A stretch of 27,036 nucleotides of DNA, taken from contig JAVBMO010000009.1 in the NCBI GenBank assembly GCA_031552355.1, positions 1 through 27,036 on the forward strand, given 5' to 3'. A program made the position numbers and the translations under genes. Source of the stretch: JAVBMO01 sp031552355. GTDB lineage: Bacteria; Bacteroidota; Bacteroidia; Bacteroidales; P3. This document shows, one piece after another, positions 8,555-16,004 of the stretch; the first letter of the stretch is position 1; every line of letters begins with the position of its first letter. Under the pieces are notes generated by a model. It did no database searches. It worked only from the letters and a program-made list of their open reading frames with translations, and was not told the DNA's origin.

Positions 8555-9355
8555 ATGCAAAAATCCATTCAAAATAGGAAAGTCGTAATATTGGGAAGCG
8601 GCAATGTGGCCACGCATCTTTCATTGGCTTTGCAGCAAAATGGATTTGAAATTGTACAGCTTTTCGGAAGAAATCCGGTTTCGGTTGCCGAACTTTCGGA
8701 AAAATTGAACCACTGCGCTACAACTCACAATACTCAAGACATCACAACACACGCCGATATTTATTTCTTTGCATTAAATGATGAAGGCGTTCTTTCTGTT
8801 GCCAAAGAGTTGCAATTAAACGATAAAATTGTGGTACATTGCGCGGGTTCATTGCCTATGGATATATTGAATGGTATTAGTTCCAATCATGGAGTTTTTT
8901 ATCCCCTATATACTTTTGTAAAAAATATTCCCGTAGATTTCAAAAATGTTCCAGTTTGTGTTGAAGCTTCGAACGAAACCACAGGCAAAACTTTAATGGA
9001 AATAGCCAAAATCCTTTCCCGGAAAACGGAATGGATTGACAGCGAAAAACGGAAAATCATTCATTTGTCGGCAGTTTTTGTTTCAAATTTCACCAATATG
9101 ATCAACACTGCGGCTTACGACATTTTGTCGAAAAACAATATTGATTTTTCTTTGCTACAACCTTTGATTCAAGAAACTTTGCAGAAAACCACCAAAGGAA
9201 ATCCTTTTCAATTTCAAACCGGGCCTGCCGTTAGAAACGACCAAAAAACGCTTCAAATGCACTTGGAAATGTTGGAAGGTTTTCCCGTCTATGAAAAGTT
9301 GTATGAAGAATTGACAACTGCGATTCAAAAAACGAAAACTCAATACAACAAATAG
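8555..9355 (+). CDS. Rossmann-fold, DUF2520 domain protein (predicted NAD(P)-dependent oxidoreductase)
   Basis: A 266-residue protein of the Rossmann-like plus DUF2520 family, related in fold to F420-dependent NADP oxidoreductase and ketopantoate/6-phosphogluconate-type dehydrogenases. The N terminus shows a dinucleotide-binding loop, GSGNVA at residues 14-19, at the end of the first strand, followed by strand-helix repeats (VVHCAGSLPM, VFYPLYTF). The C-terminal half is helical with the characteristic segment KIIHLSAVFVSNFTNMI and the following helices. No signal peptide. The reaction is not known for the family, so only a predicted oxidoreductase role can be given. The GC-richer codon use resembles gltX, unlike the kinase gene before it. 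Seven bases separate its TAG stop from the DUF4269 gene. Confidence 0.8.
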   Translation: MQKSIQNRKVVILGSGNVATHLSLALQQNGFEIVQLFGRNPVSVAELSEKLNHCATTHNTQDITTHADIYFFALNDEGVLSVAKELQLNDKIVVHCAGSLPMDILNGISSNHGVFYPLYTFVKNIPVDFKNVPVCVEASNETTGKTLMEIAKILSRKTEWIDSEKRKIIHLSAVFVSNFTNMINTAAYDILSKNNIDFSLLQPLIQETLQKTTKGNPFQFQTGPAVRNDQKTLQMHLEMLEGFPVYEKLYEELTTAIQKTKTQYNK

Positions 9356-9361
9356 GATTCA

Positions 9362-9880
9362 ATGGATTTTAGTAATATTGATTATTTGAAATCAGGGAAT
9401 AAAAAGCAACAGTTGGCATATAAAATACTGATGGACAACAATATTATTTCAAATTTAAATCAATATGAACCGATACTCGCAGGGACAATTCCTTTAAAGA
9501 TTGATATTGAAACGAGCGATCTCGATATTCTTTGTTTTTGGAAAGAAAAACAGGAATTTATTGACAAATTGACAAACTTGTTTAAAAATTTGCCCCATTT
9601 TAAACTTTGGGAAAATGAAAACAACCATGCTGTAATTGCAAGTTTTATTTTATCCGACTTTAAAATTGAAATTTTTGGACAAAATATTCCAACAAAACAA
9701 CAAATTGCATATCAGCACATGTTAGCGGAATACAACATACTAAATCAACGAGACGAAAATTTTAGGCATAAAATAATCCTATTAAAGCAGCAAGGATATA
9801 AAACCGAGCCTGCGTTTGGAATTGCGCTCAACTTAAGAGGCAATCCTTACGAAGAATTATTGGCTTATAGGGATGCTTAA
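9362..9880 (+). CDS. DUF4269 protein with nucleotidyltransferase-like residues
   Basis: A 172-residue cytoplasmic protein that I recognise as DUF4269-like. Near the N terminus it shows G41-T42 followed by S52-D53-L54-D55 in a strand-like context (IETSDLDI), and a later acidic strand residue E103 (FKIEIFG). This G[ST]...DxD...E pattern is that of Pol-beta-superfamily nucleotidyltransferases; assignment to that fold is my inference. The C terminus is helical with Gln, Tyr and His residues (TKQQIAYQHML). It follows DUF2520 by seven bases and precedes the Sir2 gene by 33 bases. Two sampled 60-base lines of the gene are 25-27% GC, well below gltX or miaB, suggesting a separate origin. Biological role unknown. 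Confidence 0.75.
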   Translation: MDFSNIDYLKSGNKKQQLAYKILMDNNIISNLNQYEPILAGTIPLKIDIETSDLDILCFWKEKQEFIDKLTNLFKNLPHFKLWENENNHAVIASFILSDFKIEIFGQNIPTKQQIAYQHMLAEYNILNQRDENFRHKIILLKQQGYKTEPAFGIALNLRGNPYEELLAYRDA

Positions 9881-9913
9881 CTTTCGACTCAATAAAGTGA
9901 AGAATAAAAAACA

Positions 9914-10603
9914 ATGAAAAAAATAGTTGTACTTTCCGGAGCGGGCGTCAGCGCCGAAAGCGGTATCAGTACTTTTCGCGACAGTGGCGGATTGTGGGAA
10001 CAACATCGCGTGGAAGATGTTGCTACTTATGACGCTTGGTTGCGAAACCGTGAATTGGTTCTTAAATTCTATAACCAACGCCGCAAACAACTTTACGAAG
10101 TAGAACCCAATGCCGGACATCGCGAATTGGTGCGGTTGGAACAAGCTTACGATGTACAGATTATTACCCAAAATGTAGATGATTTGCATGAACGCGCAGG
10201 TTCCAAAAATGTGTTGCATCTGCACGGCGAACTCAAAAAAGCCCAAAGCGATATTGACCCAAACTATATTGTGGACATTGACGGTTGGGAACTCAAAGAG
10301 GGTATAAAATGCCCAAATGGCGGACAATTGCGCCCTTTTATTGTTTGGTTCGGCGAAGCAGTTCCCATGATTGAACCGGCTATAGAATTGTCTTCTGCTG
10401 CCGATATTTATATTGTTGTTGGTACTTCGTTGAATGTTTATCCTGCAGCAGGTTTGGTAAGTTATGCGCCCTCTTCTTGCCCAAAATATGTTATCGACCC
10501 AAATGAAGTAAAAGCGCATGCACCCAACATTACCTACATTCAAGAACCGGCTAGCACAGGCTTGAAAAAGGTAGTAGATGAGTTGTTAAATGCTCAACTA
10601 TAG
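9914..10603 (+). CDS. Sir2-family NAD-dependent deacylase (CobB/SIRT5-like class III)
   Basis: A 229-residue sirtuin that removes acyl groups from protein lysines using NAD, in the cytoplasm. Seen: the NAD-binding motif GAGVSAESGISTFRD at residues 9-23, TQNVDDLHERAG at 85-96, the catalytic His104 in HLHGE, the LRPFIVWFGE block, and GTSLNVYPAA near the C terminus. Y53 and R56 (FYNQRR) form the YxxR pair that marks class III sirtuins, which prefer succinyl, malonyl or glutaryl groups. The zinc-ribbon insert between HGE and LRP has only one cysteine (C133) where classical sirtuins have four, so structural zinc is probably absent. It ends the gltX-led gene run and precedes the palindrome-containing leader of miaB. 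Could be named cobB, but that symbol is not certain. Confidence 0.9.
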   Translation: MKKIVVLSGAGVSAESGISTFRDSGGLWEQHRVEDVATYDAWLRNRELVLKFYNQRRKQLYEVEPNAGHRELVRLEQAYDVQIITQNVDDLHERAGSKNVLHLHGELKKAQSDIDPNYIVDIDGWELKEGIKCPNGGQLRPFIVWFGEAVPMIEPAIELSSAADIYIVVGTSLNVYPAAGLVSYAPSSCPKYVIDPNEVKAHAPNITYIQEPASTGLKKVVDELLNAQL

Positions 10604-10611
10604 AATCAAAT

Positions 10612-10633
10612 TTCTTCCATTATACTGGAAGAA
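10612..10633. repeat. Palindrome 1 in the Sir2-miaB gap
   Basis: Inverted repeat with arms TCTTCCA and TGGAAGA around the core TTATAC; one mismatch in the core. It is a near copy of palindrome 2, and their centres are exactly 40 bases apart. Possible operator for a dimeric regulator, or a weak hairpin after the Sir2 gene; there is no T-tract directly after it. Confidence 0.6.
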
Positions 10634-10654
10634 TTTGTAAAAATAGACACATAT

Positions 10655-10670
10655 TTCCATTATAATGGAA
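10655..10670. repeat. Palindrome 2 in the Sir2-miaB gap
   Basis: A perfect 16-base palindrome, TTCCATTATAATGGAA, 73 bases before the miaB ATG. It differs from palindrome 1 at one central position. Candidate protein-binding site in the miaB leader; no TAnnTTTG box was found next to it. Confidence 0.65.
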
Positions 10671-10742
10671 GGAAATAAAAAGCGATTTTTTACAAAAATA
10701 TAAATTTCTTATTTACGTTATAAAACAAAAGTTTTTAATAGA

Positions 10743-12086
10743 ATGGCCGAACCTACTCAACTTACGACTAACAAAAAAATATTTATTGAAACCTACGGCT
10801 GCCAAATGAATTTTTCGGACAGCGAAATTGTGGGTTCCATCTTGAAAGAAAATAATTACGACATTACATTGGATTTGCCCGAAGCCGATTGTATTTTGGT
10901 AAACACCTGTTCTATCCGCGACAATGCTGAACAGCGTGTGCGCAAACGTTTGACGGAATTCAACGCTTTAAAAAAACGCAAACCTTGGCTGAAAGTCGGC
11001 ATTTTAGGCTGTATGGCCGAACGTTTAAAAACCCAATTGCTCGAAGAAGAAAAAGTTGTCGATTTGGTAGTTGGCCCCGACGCTTACCGTTCGCTGCCGG
11101 CTTTGCTGGCACAAGTGGAAACGGGACAAAAAGCCGCCAATGTTTTGCTTTCCGAAGAAGAAACCTATGCCGAAATTGCGCCGGTAAGATTGGGCGAAAA
11201 CAGCATTTCCGCTTTTATTTCCATTATGCGCGGTTGCGAAAATTTTTGCGCCTACTGTGTGGTCCCCTACACTCGTGGCAAAGAGCGAAGCCGCGACCCG
11301 CAAACCATTATCAACGAAGCTCGTGAACTTTTTGAAAAAGGATACCGTGAAGTTACCCTTTTGGGACAAAACGTAAATTCTTATCTTTGGGAAAGCAGCC
11401 AAATGGATTTTGCAGGATTGATAGAACAAGTGGCATTAGTCAATCCTTTACTGCGTGTGCGTTTTGCCACGCCACACCCCAAAGATATTTCCGATAAATT
11501 ATTGGAAACCATTGCCAAATACGACAATATTTGCAAATGTATTCATCTTCCTGTTCAATCGGGAAGCACACGGATTTTGGAATTGATGCGCCGGAAATAT
11601 ACACGTGAATGGTATTTGGAAAGGGTTGCCGCCATCAAAAGGATTATTCCCGATTGCGCCATCACCACCGACGTTATTGCCGGATTTTGCACCGAAACCG
11701 AACAAGACCACCAAGATACATTGGACATGTTCCGTCAGGTGGGATATGAATATGCGTTTATGTTTCAATATTCTGAACGCCCCAACACTCTGGCTGCAAA
11801 AAAATATGCCGACGATGTTCCCAACGACATAAAAAACCGCCGTTTGGAAGAAATCATTGCTTTGCAACAAACACTTTCGCGAAAAAGCAATCAAAACGAT
11901 ATTGGAAAAACTTTTGAAGTTTTGGTTGAAGGGACTTCGAAAAAATCTAAAAATCAGCTTTTTGGAAGAAATAGTCAAAACAAAGTCGTGGTGTTCGACA
12001 AACCCGAAAATTGTAATATCGGCGATTATATTCATGTAACCATCACAAATTGCACTTCCGCAACCTTGATGGGCAGCGTAAATTAG
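10743..12086 (+). CDS. miaB: tRNA-2-methylthio-N6-dimethylallyladenosine synthase MiaB
   Basis: Radical SAM methylthiotransferase that adds the 2-methylthio group to i6A37 of tRNAs reading codons that begin with U. The 447-residue protein has all three parts: the N-terminal UPF0004 domain with iron-sulfur ligands C20, C56 and C90 (YGCQMN, NTCS, GCMAE); the radical SAM domain with C165-x3-C169-x2-C172 in MRGCENFCAYCVVPYTRG; and a C-terminal TRAM domain (about 380-445, including GRNSQNKVVVF). The YGCQMN N terminus and CVVPYTRG context separate it from RimO and MtaB. The 139-base gap before it holds the two palindromes. The gene end contains the apparent promoter of the next gene. Confidence 0.95.
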   Translation: MAEPTQLTTNKKIFIETYGCQMNFSDSEIVGSILKENNYDITLDLPEADCILVNTCSIRDNAEQRVRKRLTEFNALKKRKPWLKVGILGCMAERLKTQLLEEEKVVDLVVGPDAYRSLPALLAQVETGQKAANVLLSEEETYAEIAPVRLGENSISAFISIMRGCENFCAYCVVPYTRGKERSRDPQTIINEARELFEKGYREVTLLGQNVNSYLWESSQMDFAGLIEQVALVNPLLRVRFATPHPKDISDKLLETIAKYDNICKCIHLPVQSGSTRILELMRRKYTREWYLERVAAIKRIIPDCAITTDVIAGFCTETEQDHQDTLDMFRQVGYEYAFMFQYSERPNTLAAKKYADDVPNDIKNRRLEEIIALQQTLSRKSNQNDIGKTFEVLVEGTSKKSKNQLFGRNSQNKVVVFDKPENCNIGDYIHVTITNCTSATLMGSVN

Positions 12087-12095
12087 TTACCTTTG
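12066..12095 (+). promoter_or_regulatory. Promoter for the Omp85-type barrel gene, overlapping the end of miaB
   Basis: TTG at 12066-12068 and TACCTTTG (exact TAnnTTTG) at 12088-12095 with a 19-base spacer, which fits the Bacteroidota consensus. The upstream box lies inside the miaB coding end. It would place the transcript start about 30 bases before the TTG start codon at 12133. Confidence 0.6.
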
Positions 12096-12132
12096 CAGTT
12101 TATTTTTCAAACCTTTAATCCCAAACCAAACT

Positions 12133-13467
12133 TTGAGAAAGAAAATTTTTGCAATTGTAGTTTTTCTTTTTTTATTTGCCGGAAACTTTCGTATGCAAGG
12201 CCAAACGGATATTAAGACTATTTCCGATTCCTTGGTAAATATTTATAAAAAGGAACTTTTCCAGAAAAAAGATACTACAGAAGTTAAAACCGGATGGAAT
12301 TTTATTCCGTTTCCTATCGTCGGATATTCAACTGATTACGGTTTTATGTTTGGAATCTATTCCTGCATTTGGAATTTCGGCGATGGCGCCATTTTCCCGA
12401 ACTATTACCACATGTTCGATTTTTTGGCACGCTACAACACCAATGTTTCCGGTGTTTTTCGCTTGTATTATGATTCCGAATACCTGATTCCTAATTTCAG
12501 GGTAGGCATTGATGTCAGTTATATGCTCGACAAAGCCTATGATTTCTACGGAATGAACGGTTTTGAGTCCCCGTTTTTCGAAGAAAAGCCTCATTCATAC
12601 TACACTTACGAAAGAAGTATGATTCGGATAGGCGCTAATATTTTTGGCAAATTGTACGAAAATTTGAGTTGGGGCGCAGGATTTTGTTACAATAAATCCG
12701 ACATTTCGCGAGGAAATTTGTCGTATCCCGACACCAAAACACTGTATGATTACTATGTTTCCGAAGGAATTTTTAACGAAAACGAAAAATCGGGAGGAAA
12801 CAATTTCAATCTGAAAGCCGGTGTTTTTTATGATTCCCGTGATTTTGAGTTGGCGCCCAAAAAAGGGATTGCCACGGAAATTTTGTTTTTAGGCTCCCCG
12901 GATTTTATCAATCTGAACGAAACTTTTAGTTATTCGTACCTGCAACTTTCTATCAATCACAGGCAATTTATTCCGCTATTTAACGAACGCCTTATTTTGG
13001 CTTACAGAATTGCTTACCAAGGTGTTCTGTTCGGCGAAATGCCTTTTTACGTTTTGCAGGATTTGCAAACTTTTTTCCCTGTAAAAACCTACAACGACGG
13101 TTTGGGCGGCGAAGCCAGCATTCGAGGTTTGGCGCCTCGCAAAGTACTGGGCCAAGGCATGGCTTGGTTTAATATTGAGCCAAGAATTCATATTGTTGAT
13201 TTTCGGGCTTTTAAACAAAAGTTCGGTATCCACGTAAACCCGTTTTTTGATATGGGAATGGTGGTACAGCCTTTCCGGCAGGACAGAATTACAAATGCTT
13301 CTGACAATATCTATTCCGGCAAAAAAGAACATTTACACTGTTCCTATGGAATTGGGTTGAAGTTGCATGTAAATGACAGTTTTATTGCCAACGCAGAGTT
13401 CGGATTCCCGCTAAATAAGTTGGACGGAACTGTTGGAGTTTATTTGGGGACAAATTATTTATTCTAA
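12133..13467 (+). CDS. Omp85-superfamily (BamA/TamA-like) outer-membrane barrel without POTRA domains
   Basis: A 444-residue outer-membrane protein. It begins with a signal peptide (RKKIF, a hydrophobic run, then cleavage near MQGQ) and the rest is dominated by alternating aromatic beta strands. Near residues 330-345 it has the Omp85 hallmark G-x-x-SIRGLAPRKVLGQG, the conserved RGF/RGL loop that enters the barrel, and it ends in a terminal Phe (NYLF). There is no room for POTRA domains, as in the surface-antigen-only proteins common in Bacteroidota; specific role unknown. The start is a TTG at 12133: no in-frame ATG lies between the preceding stop and the signal peptide, and the first internal Met would remove the signal. 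It has its own promoter and ends before a 245-base gap. Confidence 0.8.
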   Translation: MRKKIFAIVVFLFLFAGNFRMQGQTDIKTISDSLVNIYKKELFQKKDTTEVKTGWNFIPFPIVGYSTDYGFMFGIYSCIWNFGDGAIFPNYYHMFDFLARYNTNVSGVFRLYYDSEYLIPNFRVGIDVSYMLDKAYDFYGMNGFESPFFEEKPHSYYTYERSMIRIGANIFGKLYENLSWGAGFCYNKSDISRGNLSYPDTKTLYDYYVSEGIFNENEKSGGNNFNLKAGVFYDSRDFELAPKKGIATEILFLGSPDFINLNETFSYSYLQLSINHRQFIPLFNERLILAYRIAYQGVLFGEMPFYVLQDLQTFFPVKTYNDGLGGEASIRGLAPRKVLGQGMAWFNIEPRIHIVDFRAFKQKFGIHVNPFFDMGMVVQPFRQDRITNASDNIYSGKKEHLHCSYGIGLKLHVNDSFIANAEFGFPLNKLDGTVGVYLGTNYLF

Positions 13468-13583
13468 ATACAGGTTAAATATAAATACAGACTTTCATAT
13501 TGCTGTTGCTTAAAAGTAACGAATTAAAATTATCCTAAATAAAGGCTTTAGTCAAATTGTTTCGTTTATATAATTGGGCTAAT

Positions 13584-13605
13584 GTCTCAAAATATATGTT
13601 GAGAC
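13584..13605. other. Short inverted repeat in the gap before the aminotransferase
   Basis: Seven-base arms GTCTCAA/TTGAGAC around an 8-base AT loop. No T-tract follows, so a terminator is only weakly supported. The rest of the 13468-13712 gap shows no ORF or RNA gene. Confidence 0.3.
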
Positions 13606-13663
13606 TCAAGAATCCGTCAGCGAAAGCATAATGGTAGTAAAATTCAACCAGTTACTAAAATAC

Positions 13664-13671
13664 TATTTTTG
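13664..13671 (+). promoter_or_regulatory. Candidate -7 box for the aminotransferase
   Basis: TATTTTTG, an exact TAnnTTTG match 41 bases before the ATG at 13713. No -33 box at the right distance was found. Confidence 0.35.
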
Positions 13672-13712
13672 GAAAATTTTTCATTATTCACTTTTCATCT
13701 TTCATTCAAAAA

Positions 13713-14897
13713 ATGATAACCAACCGACAACTTTTCTTTCAACATTTGGCACAAACCACGCCTTCGCCTATTGGTATTGAGGTAGAAAAAACCGAGGGCA
13801 TTTATATGTTCGACAAAAACGGAAAAAAATATATCGATTTAATTTCCGGAGTTGCTGTGAGCAATGTCGGGCATCGGCACCCAAAAGTGTTGCAAGCCAT
13901 TACGGAACAGTTAGATAAATATATGCACTTGATGGTGTATGGCGAATACATTCAATCGCCACAGGTGCAGTTGGCTCAAAAATTGGCGGAAATTCTTCCC
14001 GAAAATTTGCAAAGCGTTTATTTTGTCAATTCAGGAAGCGAAGCTGTGGAAGGTGCCTTAAAACTTGCCAAACGCTATACCGGAAGGCCTGAAATTATTT
14101 CTTTCAAAAATGCTTACCACGGTTCCACGGCAGGTGCTTTGAGTATTATGGGAAGCGAAGAATTTCGTTATGCTTTTCGTCCTTTGTTGCCGGGCGTTCG
14201 ACAAATAGAATTCAACAATGAAGCAGCTTTAAACGAAATTACCAACCAAACGGCTTGCGTGATTTTAGATCCTTTGCAATCCGAATCGGGATTGGTTTTG
14301 TCTGAAAACAATTTTTTGGAAAAACTTCGCCAACGTTGCAACGAAACCGGCGCTTTGCTTATCTTCGACGAAGTGCAAACCGGCTTTGGGCGTACAGGTT
14401 CCCTCTTTTATTTCGAACAATCCTTAACACCCGATATTTTGGTTTTGGCCAAAGCCATGGGGGGCGGAATGCCTTTGGGCGCTTTCATTTCGGCCAAAGA
14501 AATTATGGACAGCCTGATGTCGAAACCCATTTTGGGACACATCACCACTTTTGGTGGGCATCCCGTTTGTTGTGCGGCTTCGTTGGCAGCTTTGGATGTT
14601 TTGCTTGATGAAAAACTTTTTGAAGAAGCCGAAAAAAAAGGAAAATTATTTTTGGAGGCTTTAAAAAATCACCCAAAACTGAAAGCCATCCGCCAAAAAG
14701 GACTTTTTTTGGCTTGCGATTTAGAAAACGAAGAACAGTATTTCCGTTTGTTGGAAATTTTTATCCGGAACAGATTGGTAACCGATTCATTTCTTTTCAA
14801 GTTGGATTCGTTCCGCATTGCACCCCCACTTACCATTACCGAAGCACAAATCCAAGAAACTATCGACTTGATTTTAAAAAGTTTGGACGAATTGTAA
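13713..14897 (+). CDS. Class III PLP-dependent aminotransferase (acetylornithine/ornithine type)
   Basis: A 394-residue class III aminotransferase, of the group containing acetylornithine and ornithine aminotransferases; cytoplasmic. Seen: the GVAVSNVGHRHPKV block, the PLP-phosphate-binding NSGSEAVEGALKLA, the pyridine-stacking YHGSTAGAL, the invariant IFDEVQTGFGRTG with the Asp that binds PLP nitrogen, and the Schiff-base lysine K247 in LAKAMGGGMPLGAF. Length is normal. Substrate specificity cannot be settled from motifs: no arginine-biosynthesis genes are next to it, so the argD symbol is not justified. It is preceded by a 245-base gap and followed, after 105 bases, by trxB. Confidence 0.88.
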   Translation: MITNRQLFFQHLAQTTPSPIGIEVEKTEGIYMFDKNGKKYIDLISGVAVSNVGHRHPKVLQAITEQLDKYMHLMVYGEYIQSPQVQLAQKLAEILPENLQSVYFVNSGSEAVEGALKLAKRYTGRPEIISFKNAYHGSTAGALSIMGSEEFRYAFRPLLPGVRQIEFNNEAALNEITNQTACVILDPLQSESGLVLSENNFLEKLRQRCNETGALLIFDEVQTGFGRTGSLFYFEQSLTPDILVLAKAMGGGMPLGAFISAKEIMDSLMSKPILGHITTFGGHPVCCAASLAALDVLLDEKLFEEAEKKGKLFLEALKNHPKLKAIRQKGLFLACDLENEEQYFRLLEIFIRNRLVTDSFLFKLDSFRIAPPLTITEAQIQETIDLILKSLDEL

Positions 14898-14951
14898 AAA
14901 CCATTTCACCATCCTGTCAGGAATAACTTTTTTCAATTCAATTAAAAAACG

Positions 14952-14959
14952 TATTTTTG
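14952..14959 (+). promoter_or_regulatory. Candidate trxB -7 box
   Basis: TATTTTTG, an exact TAnnTTTG match 43 bases before the trxB ATG. No -33 TTTG at the usual spacing. Confidence 0.4.
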
Positions 14960-15002
14960 TAAATTCGGAAAATGATGTTTCACCAATTATAATGACATAA
15001 AA

Positions 15003-15947
15003 ATGAGTAATACAGCTGAACACGTTCGTTGTTTGATTATAGGTTCCGGCCCTGCCGGATACACCGCAGCCATTTACGCTGCCCGTGCCGATTTAAAACC
15101 TGTTTTGTACGAAGGAATGCAACCTGGCGGACAATTGACCATTACTACGGAAATTGAAAATTTCCCCGGTTACCCTCAAGGAATTACAGGCGGTGCCATG
15201 ATGGAAGATTTGAAAGCGCAAGCACAAAGATTCAAAGCCGATATCAGAACCGGAGAAATCGTGAAAGCCGATTTTTCAAAACGCCCTTTCACTTTGACAG
15301 ACGATAAAGGCAATCAGATTTTGTCTGAAACAGTCATTGTGGCCACCGGCGCTTCGGCAAAATGGTTAGGTTTGCCTTCGGAAGTTAAATTTATGGGACA
15401 AGGGGTTTCTGCTTGTGCCACTTGCGACGGCTTTTTCTACAAAGGCCAAGATGTAGCCGTGGTTGGCGGTGGCGATACGGCCTGCGAAGAAGCTACTTAT
15501 TTGTCGCACATCTGCAACAAAGTTTATTTGATTGTGCGCCGCGACCAATTGAGAGCATCAAAAGCCATGCAGCACAGAGTGATGGAAAACCCCAAAATAG
15601 AAATCCTGTGGAATAACAATCCTGTGGATGTTGTTGGCGACCATTCCGGCGTTACCGGCGTATTGCTTAATAACAATAAAACCGGTGAAAACAAAACCAT
15701 TGCCGTTACCGGATTTTTTGTTGCCATTGGCCACCATCCCAATGTAGATGTTTTTGAAAATCAATTGACTTTGGACGAAAACGGATACATTGTTACTCAA
15801 CCCGGAAGCACCAAAACCAATATCGAAGGGGTTTTTGCTGCCGGCGACGTTCAAGATACCCATTTCAGACAAGCCATTACCGCTGCAGGAACCGGTTGTA
15901 TGGCTGCCATAGAATCGGAACGTTTCTTAACAGAAAAAGGTTTATAA
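15003..15947 (+). CDS. trxB: Thioredoxin reductase
   Basis: Low-molecular-weight flavoprotein (314 aa) that passes electrons from NADPH through FAD to thioredoxin in the cytoplasm. Seen: FAD-binding GSGPAGYTAAIYAARA beginning at residue 14, the GGQLTITTEIENFPG segment, the redox-active C138-A-T-C141 in SACATCDG, the NADPH-binding GGGDTACEEA, and the C-terminal FAD block GVFAAGDVQD followed by the ITAAGTGCMAA helix. Length and motif order match bacterial TrxB; the CATC pair separates it from ferredoxin-NADP reductases of the same fold. A perfect hairpin follows its stop codon. Confidence 0.96.
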   Translation: MSNTAEHVRCLIIGSGPAGYTAAIYAARADLKPVLYEGMQPGGQLTITTEIENFPGYPQGITGGAMMEDLKAQAQRFKADIRTGEIVKADFSKRPFTLTDDKGNQILSETVIVATGASAKWLGLPSEVKFMGQGVSACATCDGFFYKGQDVAVVGGGDTACEEATYLSHICNKVYLIVRRDQLRASKAMQHRVMENPKIEILWNNNPVDVVGDHSGVTGVLLNNNKTGENKTIAVTGFFVAIGHHPNVDVFENQLTLDENGYIVTQPGSTKTNIEGVFAAGDVQDTHFRQAITAAGTGCMAAIESERFLTEKGL

Positions 15948-15956
15948 TTTATGATC

Positions 15957-15992
15957 ATCAGGCATGAAAGACTAAGATTTTTCATGCCTGAT
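15957..15992 (+). terminator. Hairpin between trxB and the porin gene
   Basis: A perfect 13-bp stem (15957-15969 with 15980-15992, core TCAGGCATGAAA) with a 10-base loop, starting ten bases after the trxB stop. A long T-tract is lacking, so it may end trxB transcription only partly, or stabilise the mRNA 3' end. It ends 12 bases before the porin ATG at 16005. Confidence 0.6.
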
Positions 15993-16004
15993 AAATTTAG
16001 CAGA

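Noticed and set aside
6216..10603. The gltX-to-Sir2 unit as a single new defence system
   Set aside because: gltX, DUF2520 and Sir2 look like housekeeping genes; the sirtuin is a stand-alone deacylase with no fused effector or sensor domain, so close spacing is the only link.
11025..12035. Minus-strand frames across miaB
   Set aside because: Antisense shadows; MiaB motifs are complete on the plus strand.
13468..13712. Possible small RNA or mobile remnant in the gap before the aminotransferase
   Set aside because: Only a 7-base inverted repeat and a -7 box are visible; no direct repeats or terminal inverted repeats.
15951..16004. Earlier ATG giving 18 more residues to the porin
   Set aside because: It would be translated through the hairpin and would bury the signal peptide.
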